A stretch of 33,599 nucleotides of DNA. It comes from Verrucomicrobiota bacterium (GTDB lineage: Bacteria; Verrucomicrobiota; Verrucomicrobiia; Chthoniobacterales; UBA10450). The notes beneath the pieces were generated by a model. That model worked only from the letters and a program-made list of their open reading frames with translations, was not told where the DNA came from and made no database searches. Shown here in pieces: positions 19,382 through 28,092 of this stretch. The position numbers were made by a program, and so were the translations under genes. Location of the stretch: NCBI GenBank assembly GCA_003219215.1, contig QHPY01000004.1, positions 1 to 33,599 on the forward strand, read 5' to 3'. Position 1 is the first letter of the stretch; each line of letters starts with the position of its first letter.

Positions 19382-20475
19382 CGGCCAGCACTCAGACCGA
19401 GGGTCGCGGCAATGCCTTGGGTCAGAGATTCCGACGACGCGTGCCGTTGATACCAACCGTAAATATCGGCCCCGATTTTGGCGCGGTCCTGCACGCTGGG
19501 AATTTCAGAGCGATCTGGCTCGACAAAAAATGGACCGGGCAAACGATCGCCGTTGAGCGAAACCGCTGAGCCGCGATGGGGAAAAACCGGAATTACGCCG
19601 TGGGCGCACGCGGAAGCGAACGCGCTCGATTTCAAAATGACTGAAGTCTCGACGTCAGGGCGATGGAAATAATTGAACCACCCGAACGAACAGATCTTGA
19701 GAATTTCGGATGCATCGGCCGCAGCGATGCGCGGCCGATAATCCGATTCGACCGCAAGATCGACAAGGAGGGAGCGCGTCACCGGATTGTCGTCGCCGCC
19801 GAGAACAAACAATTTCCTGGGAGCAATTGAATCGGGAATGCGCGGCAGGAGTTGACGAAACGCTCGCAGCGAGCGCTCAACCAGAGCGGTGCCGCCGAAG
19901 ATCGCCCACTGATGTGGATCACGATCGGCAATTTGATTCGGGGAAAGCGGCGGCTCTCCGATTCCGGAGGGCACCGAATGCAATTCAACGCGTGCGTTCG
20001 GAACCATGCGTTTCAGTTCGCGGCGAAAATTATCGCTGCTCACGATGCATGCGTCCGATAAACGGCCGACGGATTTGGCAAAGTGGATTTGCAATGGCTG
20101 CAACCAGAACGCACTGCTCCACGGCGGGCCCGAGGCATACAACTCATGAAAAATCGTGACTAATCTGCCTCGGTGTTGCCGGCGCAACTCATGCAGGATC
20201 GACAACAAACGAAACGGAACCCCACGCTTTTGGAATCCGTAGTTCACATAATGAAGGAGCACGTGATCGTATTTTCGGGAAAGCTGGGCGAGCAAACGAT
20301 CGAGTGATAAAACTTCAAAGCCGGCAGCATTTTCACCTGAGGAAGTTTTGAACGTGGCGAACAAGGTCTCACATCCAAAGTTCTCGCGCAGTTTTTTCGC
20401 AATGGTAAGGGCGTGATCCCCGACCCCGTCGATTCCTCCGGGAACTTTCGGAACGATTTGGAGAAGCGTGCTCAA
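19378..20475 (-). CDS. GT-B-like glycosyltransferase (divergent)
   Basis: 365 residues beginning LLQIVPKVPGGIDGVGDHAL, a GT4-like glycine loop at the acceptor domain. The donor half is divergent: WAIFGGTALVERSLRAFRQL and GWFNYFHRPDVETSVILKSS take the places of the usual VGRL and EGFG motifs, and the clear E-x7-E pair is missing. It may be an active but remote GT4 enzyme, or one that has lost part of its catalytic site. The TTG start overlaps the upstream stop as TTGA. Confidence 0.72.
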   Translation of the reverse strand: MSTLLQIVPKVPGGIDGVGDHALTIAKKLRENFGCETLFATFKTSSGENAAGFEVLSLDRLLAQLSRKYDHVLLHYVNYGFQKRGVPFRLLSILHELRRQHRGRLVTIFHELYASGPPWSSAFWLQPLQIHFAKSVGRLSDACIVSSDNFRRELKRMVPNARVELHSVPSGIGEPPLSPNQIADRDPHQWAIFGGTALVERSLRAFRQLLPRIPDSIAPRKLFVLGGDDNPVTRSLLVDLAVESDYRPRIAAADASEILKICSFGWFNYFHRPDVETSVILKSSAFASACAHGVIPVFPHRGSAVSLNGDRLPGPFFVEPDRSEIPSVQDRAKIGADIYGWYQRHASSESLTQGIAATLGLSAGR

Positions 20476-21698
20476 ACGGAAACAGTTTGCCCTTCGCGCG
20501 CGGGCTTTTGCGATTTTTGCCGAGCGAGCGCGACAGTGTATTCCCGGATTGTATCAGCTGCTATCTGTTCCCAACGAAACTGCGCAGCGATTTGGCGGCA
20601 TTCGGCGGAGAGCCCGCTGTAATCGCTTTCATTCATCCGCAAAATTTCAAGCGCGCGATTGCTCATCGCTTTCACATTTCCGACCGGAACCAAAAACTGC
20701 GCGTCAGTGGCGCTGAAAATATGTCGCGGGCCGGGCACGTCATAGGCAATCGTGGGAATACCAGCGGCGAGCTGTTCGAGCACAGAAAGACCGAATCCTT
20801 CAATGTAACTTGGAAAGAGTCCCACCACCGAGCCACCGATCAACTGCGGGAGTTCTTTGGGATCGTAACTGGTGAGGCAACGAATAGACTCGCGCAGCGA
20901 AAGTCCTAGGTCGCGTAGAACTGTTTGCTCATCACTCATGGTGCCGAGAAATGCGAACCGCGCCGACGGTACTGAATTTAAAATGGCGCGAATAATTTCC
21001 TGCCAATCGCGAGAACCTTTTCGCACACTCCACATCCCGAGAAAGCAGATCTCCTTTTGGGCCAGACGCGCCGACGCGGATTGTGCGGCGCCAGCGAGCG
21101 CGGCGCGCTCTGCCTCATTCAAGCCATAGGGCAGAACAATCGTCGGCGCAGCAGAGCATTTTTCGAGCGATTGCTTTTCGTCCTCGTTTGGAACGTTGAA
21201 CAAGTCGCAATGAGTAAGAGCGCGATCAGCACTGCGCCGCAGCAGCCATGAAGTAAAAGTGTAAAAGAGCCGGCCTAGAAATTTTCCGCGCGGCTGATCG
21301 GGCCATTGCCGTCGACTGAATCGCATGAATTCTTCATAAGCCAAATACAATCCGATCGAGCGTCCGACCAAAAGACCATCGAAGCGTAACGATTTTTTCG
21401 AAAACGGAAGCGTTCCGATCAAACAATCGATGACATCAAATTTTCCGGCGTTGCACCGAACGTAACGAGCCGCTCGATATGGAAAGACGGCGTGCCGCCA
21501 CGCCGAGAGAGCGCGCGAACGCGTCGCCTTCGGAAAGGCGTCGCTGAGACAGAATTTGTCGATCTTGTGCCCGGCACCTTTCCATTGCTCGGCAAGTTCG
21601 AACCAAACCCGGGCCGCGCCCAGGCGTGGATCCCACGGGAGATTTACGATGGCGAGGATGCGAAGCGGCTTATCCACAGATTTTATTTTGGAAAGCAA
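20472..21698 (-). CDS. Glycosyltransferase family 4 protein
   Basis: 408 residues. LRILAIVNLPWDPRLGAARVW forms the first strand and loop, EICFLGMWSVRKGSRDWQEI the donor-side strand, and SYIEGFGLSVLEQLAAGIPT the E-x7-E region. The start is uncertain: TTG 21698 overlaps the upstream gene by 16 bases, and GTG 21677 would leave a 5-base gap; neither has a ribosome site. The sugar is unknown. Confidence 0.88.
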   Translation of the reverse strand: MLSKIKSVDKPLRILAIVNLPWDPRLGAARVWFELAEQWKGAGHKIDKFCLSDAFPKATRSRALSAWRHAVFPYRAARYVRCNAGKFDVIDCLIGTLPFSKKSLRFDGLLVGRSIGLYLAYEEFMRFSRRQWPDQPRGKFLGRLFYTFTSWLLRRSADRALTHCDLFNVPNEDEKQSLEKCSAAPTIVLPYGLNEAERAALAGAAQSASARLAQKEICFLGMWSVRKGSRDWQEIIRAILNSVPSARFAFLGTMSDEQTVLRDLGLSLRESIRCLTSYDPKELPQLIGGSVVGLFPSYIEGFGLSVLEQLAAGIPTIAYDVPGPRHIFSATDAQFLVPVGNVKAMSNRALEILRMNESDYSGLSAECRQIAAQFRWEQIAADTIREYTVALARQKSQKPAREGQTVSV

Positions 21699-22531
21699 CG
21701 CGCCAAGGCGGTCCAGAATTTGTGTCTAACCGGATTCACGTAATGTCGCATCGCGATGGACTTACGGGCATGCCGATCGCGATAAATGAATTGATCGTCC
21801 GCTTGCAACACGAACTTCTGCCGATCGAGCGCGATCGCGCTGTTGGCATGCATGCATAAATGAACCACGGTTTGGGTTGTAAAAAAATTCGGTGTGCCGT
21901 TTAACATCTGCAGTCGCTCCAGGCCGAGCGACCAGTCGAGTTTTTGAAACAGCAGCAAGAAGCCCATATTGACAGGATTTTCTTTTTCAGCGCGGTCCCG
22001 AATAAGGCGCTCGTCGGCCGAGAATTGATAGTCCGCCAGATAAAAAGCGGGAACGGACTTGGTCCGCGCTAAATCGGCGAGCTGGATTGCCTCCGGAAAA
22101 AAGAGAACATCCGAATCGGTGTAGAGCGTCGGCCCGTGCGCCGGCAAAGACATGATGAGAGCAAGTTGCTTCCCAGTAAAATGACTCGTGAGATACGACT
22201 GCACTTTTGTTGGCAATCGCGGGGGCAAATTGGGCGCTGTCCTCTGGACGCGGACACAGTTGTCGATCCTCTCCAGCAATTCGATGCTCGGGTTTATGTA
22301 AGAGCCGTCCGACACGACGGTGAATTGCTTGGGCCGACCCGCGTGAGTAAGAAATGATCGAATCGATGCGACCTGTTCCGGCAGTGTGCTTTCGCCAGAA
22401 TAGGAGAAAACGTCAAACGGGAGCTCGCGCGTTACGCGGACGCGTTTACGGACGATCATTAGCAGCGCAGCGCGATAAAGAGAGCGCGCTATTTTTCCTT
22501 CAAGCCGCGCCGAATGGTAAGGCAAATTCAT
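21683..22531 (-). CDS. Unassigned protein, possible GT-A glycosyltransferase
   Basis: 282 residues; I do not recognise a named family. FTVVSDGSYINPS resembles the end of a nucleotide-binding strand, and GPTLYTDSDVLFFPEAIQLA contains a DSD that looks like the DxD metal site of GT-A enzymes. NMGFLLLFQKLDW and ADDQFIYRDRHARKS could be the acceptor loop and C-terminal part. No signal peptide or membrane helix is evident. The ATG overlaps the flippase stop as ATGA, and the gene sits at the head of the glycosyltransferase block, which supports a sugar-transfer role. This is inference from motif and context. Confidence 0.6.
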   Translation of the reverse strand: MNLPYHSARLEGKIARSLYRAALLMIVRKRVRVTRELPFDVFSYSGESTLPEQVASIRSFLTHAGRPKQFTVVSDGSYINPSIELLERIDNCVRVQRTAPNLPPRLPTKVQSYLTSHFTGKQLALIMSLPAHGPTLYTDSDVLFFPEAIQLADLARTKSVPAFYLADYQFSADERLIRDRAEKENPVNMGFLLLFQKLDWSLGLERLQMLNGTPNFFTTQTVVHLCMHANSAIALDRQKFVLQADDQFIYRDRHARKSIAMRHYVNPVRHKFWTALARCFPK

Positions 22532-23777
22532 CCCGCGGCTGGAGCGAAAGTGCGAAAGCCTCGATAACTCAGCGCCAGATTGAGGAGCAAGCTGGGCACC
22601 GCCGATATCAGATTAAAAATAAGGACGCCGGCGACACTGGAAAAATCAGTGAACGGAATGAGCGCGATTTGGGTGGCGAGAGTAAGCGGAATGTAAAGCC
22701 ATGCTCCGGTAATCCACGCTTTGGAAGCATTGAGTAGCCAGAGGGTGCCGCTCAAGGCGGTGATCACGGCGACACCGACCATTAACAGAAGTTCGCGATG
22801 GAGGTGGGTATAACGATTGCCGAGCACAAAAAGAAATTGATCGGGAAACAACGCAGCGCCACCGAGCACGATCGCGCTGAAAAGAATCACGCCCCCCGCA
22901 ATCGCAGCGTAAAGGTAACGCAATTTGCGTTTGCCCTGACAGCGCGCAAAGGCCGGAACGAAGATGTTGATGAGCAAATTCGTCAGGACGGTGAAAATCA
23001 TGGCGAGACGTCCCCCTGAAAACAATAAAACACGGCGTTCGCGGCCAGATTTCTGATTAACCGCACAATCTCATGCCGGTCTTCCGCATTTTCATTCGCC
23101 TTTAGATCGACAACTTTCGCGGCATAAGAACGCAGCAAGACATATTGTAAAAGGAAAGTGGCGCCGGCGATGGCCACGGCGAGCCCGGCGGTGGCGAACA
23201 AATAAACCAATCCCAGAATGAGCAGTAGACGAACAGTCGCACAGGTAAAATCGATTCTTTGAATGCGGCCGATATCTGACCGCAGCCGCGGCACCACGCT
23301 GAAAATGTCGACCGAAAGTTGAATCGAGAAACCGGCGAGCACAAAGGCAATCAACAACAAAGTGTAAATTGAAGACGCGCCGTTCCTGGTCAGCATCGCA
23401 TACAAAACCGGCGCGATGAAGACGACGGCGACCGCGGCAAGTTTCTTGCGCACGGCCAATCCGGTTTTGATCAATTCGCCGAAGCGAGATCGATCCTGCC
23501 AGACGCGCCCGCCGATAGAGATGAGTCCAACGCTGACCCCGATGTCGGCGAGCAGCATCAGCGTGGCCTGCATCGCATTCGCAATGGTGAAGAAGGCGTA
23601 CTCGCGCTGTGGCAACCAGCGAACAAGAAGAATTCCGCTCGAGAAAGCGATGATCTGCCCAATTACCTGTACCATCGCATAACTACCGATGCGGCGGGCG
23701 TGGTCGAACGCTCGGCGTATGATCGGGACCGAACCTTCGTCCAAAACGGGTGTGGAGACCGGGACGAAGAAGCTCAT
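22528..23777 (-). pseudogene. Wzx-like polysaccharide flippase, split by a frameshift or small deletion
   Basis: Two overlapping frames make one flippase of the polysaccharide-biosynthesis transporter superfamily, which moves lipid-linked repeat units to the periplasm. The N-terminal part (ATG 23777 to TGA 22998, 259 residues) has about seven helices and begins with a cytoplasmic stretch leading into RIGSYAMVQVIGQIIAF. The C-terminal part (from 23025 or earlier to 22528) continues with GRLAMIFTVLTNLLINIFV. The break is at a run of five G (23025-23021): after NAVFYCFQG the first frame ends within four codons. One extra base would join the frames, giving about 416 residues, but family members as I recall them have roughly 20 more residues between the FQG-like and GRLA-like segments, so a deletion of 3n+1 bases is as likely. 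Either a real lesion or a sequencing or assembly error. Confidence 0.8.
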
Positions 23778-23883
23778 GGGCAAATCATGTGTTCAAGAGA
23801 GCAATGAGCTACCCAAGTGCCAAGACGAATCTGCAGCTTCTTTGGTCCTGCCGAACCCTGAGACGTCGATCTAGAATCCGCGG

Positions 23884-23896
23884 CCGCGTTACGCGG
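23884..23896. other. Small hairpin at the kinase stop codon
   Basis: CCGCG-TTA-CGCGG forms a five-base-pair stem centred on the TAA stop of the BY-kinase gene. No T-run follows on the minus strand, so it is not a standard intrinsic terminator. The 111-base gap to the flippase ATG (23778-23888), the widest in the gene train, makes partial attenuation or mRNA protection possible. Confidence 0.3.
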
Positions 23897-26033
23897 TCTC
23901 GATCGGCTTGGGGTGTTCTCGACCCACGGGCGTAACCGCCTCGCCATCGGGGGCAGCCGGCGTCGAGTAGTATTCGGAGTATTGGTAGTAGTAATACTCG
24001 GGCAACGAAGTATCGACGAAATTCAGAATCACTCCCGGAACGTTGACTTGCCGGCCATAGAGAAGCTCGAGCGCTTTCTTGGTCAAACGGGCCGAGGTAT
24101 AGGAGAGCCTGACAACAAAGAGCGTGGCGTCGATTTTCGGGGCAAGACTGGTGGTATCGTCCGCCGCCAAAACGGGCGAAGTGTCGATGATGACGTAATC
24201 GTAGTTCTGATAAATTTCTTTCAAGAGCGCCTCAGTAGACGCGCGCAAGAGATGTTCGCTCGGCTGGGACAACGGCTTGCCACGCGGTAAGACGAACAGC
24301 GTGGGGACGGCAGTTGGGACGACGACTTCGCGCCAATTGACTTCCTGTTTCAACACTTCAGAGAACCCGATTTTTGAAGTGATTCCGAACGCTTCGCACA
24401 ATGCGCCGCGGCGGAGATCGCAATCAATCAACAACGTGCGCGCGCCAGAGAACGCCATGGTAATGGCAAGATTGGCGGACACAGTCGACTTGCCTTCACC
24501 TGGAACGGCGCTCGTGACCAAAAAGCTTTTTGGCCGCGGGCCCTCGTAAGGCATGAAGAAAATGGACGAACGAATATTGCGATACGATTCGGCGAAGACG
24601 TGGCGCGCGTCGTCGGGCTGGAGCAGATCGACTTTGCCCTTGGTTTTCTCTTTCGGAATCTGACCGAGCACGTTTTCAGAAAAGTGATGTTGGAATTCGC
24701 TGAAGGAAGCCATCCGGTCATCGATGCGATCGAGCAGAATGAGAATCGCCAGTCCGGCAAGCGCACCGATGCCGAATCCGATCAGCAGACTCTTGATCAG
24801 ACCCGGTCGGACTGAAATCGGCGCCGTCGCCATTTCCATGATCGAGACTTGATCTTCCCCACCCACGACCTGGGAAACATCGATTTCCTTGAGATTGTTG
24901 GTGAGGCGATCATAGAGCGTTTTGAGGCGGTCGACTTTGCCTTTAATTCGATTGAACTGTGCGAGCCGCTGGCTGAGATCCAACGCTTTGGCTTCCCATT
25001 CTTTAACATTGGCCTGAAGATTTTCCATCTGCTTGCCGATGGATTCGCGTCGCGTCTTCAGTTTTTCGAGAGTGTCGGCGCGGAAAAGCTCGATCAACTT
25101 GTCCTGTTTGGTGATTTCATCATTAAGCTTGATGATCTTGGGGTGATTAGGCCGCAAATCCTTGGCCAGCGTATCCCGCTCGGCCTTCAGAAGCTGAACC
25201 TGTTGCTTCGCCTTTAGGTAGTCCGCTTCGGGGCCAACATCGGAAAATGGCAACCCGCCGTTTTCAACTGGCTGGTTACTCGCCGCCGTTTCGGTCCTAT
25301 TTTGCGCGCGGTCGAGGTTTTGATCGAGATCGAGCAGGTTGAGCAAGGCGTACTCGGTTTTCAGCTGGGCGTATTGTTGATTCAATTTGACCAGGTAAGC
25401 GGCGGCGCTGTTTCCCTCTTCCTGAATGAAGCCGATGTTGTTCTGCTTCTGGAACTCGAGCATCTCGTCTTCGCTGTTGCGCAAATCTTTTTCAACCTGA
25501 ACGAGCTGTTCGGTAATGCCGGTCGTAACTTCGTGGCCGCGGCCCTCACGCATGCCTCGCTTGAAATCGAGATATTTTTGCATGACCGCGTTCAGATAGG
25601 CCTGGGTGTAATCGGGCGCGCTGCCAATCGCGGAAAGATCGAAAATCGAGGTGCGCGGTTTTTGGATAACGAATATCTCCACCGTGACCGGCTGCAATTC
25701 GGGATGGGCTGAGCGAACGAGCGATTCGGCGCTCCGTCGAACTTCCGCGCTTTGCATTAGCTGAATTTGTGTGCCGTAGAAATTGACGGCGTCCTCGCTG
25801 TAAACGGCGCCTTGAGCGATATTCAACTTACCGGCCATCATCATTTTGCTGGTGGATTGATAAGAGGGCGGCGTTTGATAAATGAGGAATGCCTCAACAA
25901 AGAGGCCGAGACAGATCGTTAAAACCGGAATCCACCAGCGTCGCAAGAAGAGCGATTTGTAGCGGTGCAGTCGGGTGATGAAAGTGGCCGACCAGGACGT
26001 AGAAAGGCTTTTAGCAGCGGTGGATGCCGGCAT
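23889..26033 (-). CDS. Polysaccharide co-polymerase / BY-type tyrosine autokinase (Wzc-like)
   Basis: 714 residues. Residues about 25-55 include the first membrane helix (WWIPVLTICLGLFVEAFLIY). A Wzz-type periplasmic region with long coiled-coil stretches (170-230, 270-385) follows, and a second helix at about 413-434. The cytoplasmic kinase has Walker A SAVPGEGKST (508-517), Walker A' LLIDCDLRR (534-542) and Walker B VIIDTSP (614-620). The tail around 680-689 holds seven tyrosines in ten residues, the autophosphorylated cluster. It sets chain length and couples polymerisation to export at the inner membrane. It starts one base after the export protein's stop. No phosphatase gene is in the window. 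Confidence 0.96.
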   Translation of the reverse strand: MPASTAAKSLSTSWSATFITRLHRYKSLFLRRWWIPVLTICLGLFVEAFLIYQTPPSYQSTSKMMMAGKLNIAQGAVYSEDAVNFYGTQIQLMQSAEVRRSAESLVRSAHPELQPVTVEIFVIQKPRTSIFDLSAIGSAPDYTQAYLNAVMQKYLDFKRGMREGRGHEVTTGITEQLVQVEKDLRNSEDEMLEFQKQNNIGFIQEEGNSAAAYLVKLNQQYAQLKTEYALLNLLDLDQNLDRAQNRTETAASNQPVENGGLPFSDVGPEADYLKAKQQVQLLKAERDTLAKDLRPNHPKIIKLNDEITKQDKLIELFRADTLEKLKTRRESIGKQMENLQANVKEWEAKALDLSQRLAQFNRIKGKVDRLKTLYDRLTNNLKEIDVSQVVGGEDQVSIMEMATAPISVRPGLIKSLLIGFGIGALAGLAILILLDRIDDRMASFSEFQHHFSENVLGQIPKEKTKGKVDLLQPDDARHVFAESYRNIRSSIFFMPYEGPRPKSFLVTSAVPGEGKSTVSANLAITMAFSGARTLLIDCDLRRGALCEAFGITSKIGFSEVLKQEVNWREVVVPTAVPTLFVLPRGKPLSQPSEHLLRASTEALLKEIYQNYDYVIIDTSPVLAADDTTSLAPKIDATLFVVRLSYTSARLTKKALELLYGRQVNVPGVILNFVDTSLPEYYYYQYSEYYSTPAAPDGEAVTPVGREHPKPIETA

Positions 26034-26034
26034 A

Positions 26035-26721
26035 CTACATGTTAATCAAGCGCTGCGGCACATAGATCTGGTCATCGGGCTGAAGCTCTACGTCTTCTTC
26101 GGTTTTTCCTTCTTCAATCACACGCTTGAGATCCACCGTAAATTCCTTACCGGTCTTACGCGTCAGTTTCACCTTACGTTTATTAGCGAAGTCCCCGAAA
26201 CCTCCGGCTTTAATGATCGCTTTACTGACGGTGTAACTTTCATCCGCCGGAATTTCCTGCGGTCCTTGCCCTTTAACTGAGCCGTAAACGTAAATTCGAC
26301 CTCGCGATTTTTCACTCACCCGGTCGACCGCAAGAATCACGGTCGCGTGATAATAATATTCTTTTTCCAGCAACGATTTGATCGTGTGAGCAAGTTCCTT
26401 GCACGATTTACCGCGGGCGGGGACGAGTCCGACATAAGGGACCTCTAACTCACCATTGTCGTTGACCCGCAAGCGTTGCGAATCATTGTCGCGATCTTCC
26501 ACGACCCTGAAGCTCACGTAATCGTTCGATCCGAGCTTCTTTTTGTCATCCAGCACAGCCATGGAGTTTGTCCGCATCACGGTAGTGGTCGAAGTGGAGG
26601 GCTGGTCGGACGAAGGCGGCCTTGGCGTGGCGGCCGCAGGGCTGGTCAGGTCCTGCCCGAATATCCAGTTGGTCGAAAGGATGCAGGCGGCAGCGATCAA
26701 CGCATACAAGCAGGCTCTCAT
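26035..26721 (-). CDS. Polysaccharide export protein (Wza-like, SLBB domain)
   Basis: 228 residues. The N-terminus (MRACLYALIAAACILSTNWIFGQ) is a signal peptide; AAAC could be a weak lipobox, but cleavage after FGQ is as plausible. A proline/threonine-rich spacer follows. The Poly_export domain spans about 60-155 (LGSNDYVSFRVVED, GELEVPYVGLVPARG) and one SLBB domain about 163-226 (IYVYGSVKGQGPQEI, SKAIIKAGGFGDF, LQPDDQIYVPQRL). It is shorter than Wza, with no C-terminal outer-membrane helix, and probably works with the beta-barrel encoded just upstream. The ATG is preceded by a G-rich stretch that may serve as a weak ribosome site. Confidence 0.93.
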   Translation of the reverse strand: MRACLYALIAAACILSTNWIFGQDLTSPAAATPRPPSSDQPSTSTTTVMRTNSMAVLDDKKKLGSNDYVSFRVVEDRDNDSQRLRVNDNGELEVPYVGLVPARGKSCKELAHTIKSLLEKEYYYHATVILAVDRVSEKSRGRIYVYGSVKGQGPQEIPADESYTVSKAIIKAGGFGDFANKRKVKLTRKTGKEFTVDLKRVIEEGKTEEDVELQPDDQIYVPQRLINM

Positions 26722-26754
26722 GTTGACCCCACCAATTTACCCTTTTTGCACTTT

Positions 26755-28092
26755 TTAGAAACTGTAAGTGGCGTCGACAGAAATGCGGTTCTGATTGTAA
26801 TCGCGCAAGAACAGGTTGGAATCTTTGCTCGTTCCCTGATAACGCGCACCGAGCGTGACATGGGGCGTCAACTGGTAGCCCACAGTGATTGCGCCACCGA
26901 TGCGGTGAAAATGTTCAGGCGTGCCTAATTGGCCACCGCCGAAACCGGCGAACCCACCCGACTCCCTGGCGTCTTCAAAGAAAAATTCGGTCGAAAGAAG
27001 GGTGTTGCGGATCAGGTTCCAGCTCATGGTATGGCGAACGTAGTTCAGCGTGATGTAATTTGAGTTCACACCGAGCTGATTCTCGTGCCCCGCGCTGAGG
27101 GTCTGACTAATCGTCGCGCTGAGTCGATGTGCGATCAACCCGTTGACATAATAATCCGACAGGTTCTTATTGTCCGGCACGATAAAGGCAAACGGACCGA
27201 AGGGAACGATGACGAAATTATGATCGAAATCGATCCATTGATAACCGGCGGCCGCGCGCACCCTTAGGTTATTGGTTAATTTCGCCTCAACAAATCCACC
27301 CGCGCTGTAATCTGTGTTGTCATTGAGCACACTTTGGTCATAGCGCGTAAAGACAGCGTTGGCTTCGGGGCCGATGGTGATCGTTGGAGTGACGATAAAC
27401 GCAGCCGACCCGTAGACGATTTCCGCATTGCGATCCAAATAATCGAAGATGGAAGTGGTCGAGACGAAATTATAATGATCGTAACCGACAGTCAGGAGCA
27501 GCTTGTTCAGATCCCACAAAACCGAAATGCCGGCAGTATTTTCAAAGCGTCCATACTTTGCCACGTTGCTCAACGCTCCTTCTTGAATCGGATCCTGTTG
27601 CAGTTGCATCCGATCGTGGATGTTGATGCGGAAATCGCCTACGAAAATATCGAAGGCGATCTGCGATTTCGGCGCGATTAAAATGGTGTTCGTGTTGTAG
27701 TTAGAATGATCAAGGTAAAAGGAGTATCCGATGCCAAGATCAAGGCGCAGGGTGTTGAGCTGGGTGACTGGCCAGATCGCGTCGAGGCTCAGGCTCGGGG
27801 TAATAATAAAATCATCCTGCGTGTTAATTTCGGCGTAGTTAACGTTGTCGTTGTATTCGGCGCCGACAGTCGCACCGACTCGAAACCGGACCGGGCCCAG
27901 GAGCAAATTGTAGGGAATGCGAGAGATATCTTCCTGCCTGGCCTCGGACGCTGCCTGTCCGGCAAATGACGGACGCACCAGGTCCTGCCCATAAACGCCC
28001 GCGGCCGCCACCAACATCGCCATCACGAACAAAAGTGCGATCGATTTTCGCAACTGATCGCGATGCGAGGAGACAACATGACTACGACTCAT
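26755..28092 (-). CDS. Outer-membrane beta-barrel protein of the export system
   Basis: 445 residues from ATG 28092; an upstream TTG (28119) is possible. A signal peptide (SIALLFVMAMLVAAAGVYGQ) is followed by alternating amphipathic strands, for example FRVGATVGAEYNDNVNY, LRLDLGIGYSFYL and ITIGPEANAVFTRY, and the chain ends in ATYSF, the terminal aromatic typical of barrel proteins recognised by BamA. Aromatic and Asn/Asp content is high. As the first gene of the train and neighbour of the SLBB export protein, it is the best candidate for the outer-membrane pore, taking the place of the Wza C-terminal barrel. The role comes from context; no specific family is certain. Confidence 0.82.
   Translation of the reverse strand: MSRSHVVSSHRDQLRKSIALLFVMAMLVAAAGVYGQDLVRPSFAGQAASEARQEDISRIPYNLLLGPVRFRVGATVGAEYNDNVNYAEINTQDDFIITPSLSLDAIWPVTQLNTLRLDLGIGYSFYLDHSNYNTNTILIAPKSQIAFDIFVGDFRINIHDRMQLQQDPIQEGALSNVAKYGRFENTAGISVLWDLNKLLLTVGYDHYNFVSTTSIFDYLDRNAEIVYGSAAFIVTPTITIGPEANAVFTRYDQSVLNDNTDYSAGGFVEAKLTNNLRVRAAAGYQWIDFDHNFVIVPFGPFAFIVPDNKNLSDYYVNGLIAHRLSATISQTLSAGHENQLGVNSNYITLNYVRHTMSWNLIRNTLLSTEFFFEDARESGGFAGFGGGQLGTPEHFHRIGGAITVGYQLTPHVTLGARYQGTSKDSNLFLRDYNQNRISVDATYSF

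Noticed and set aside
23021-23025. Phase-variable homopolymer in the flippase
   Set aside because: Five G is shorter than tracts normally associated with slipped-strand phase variation, and the missing family segment points to a deletion.
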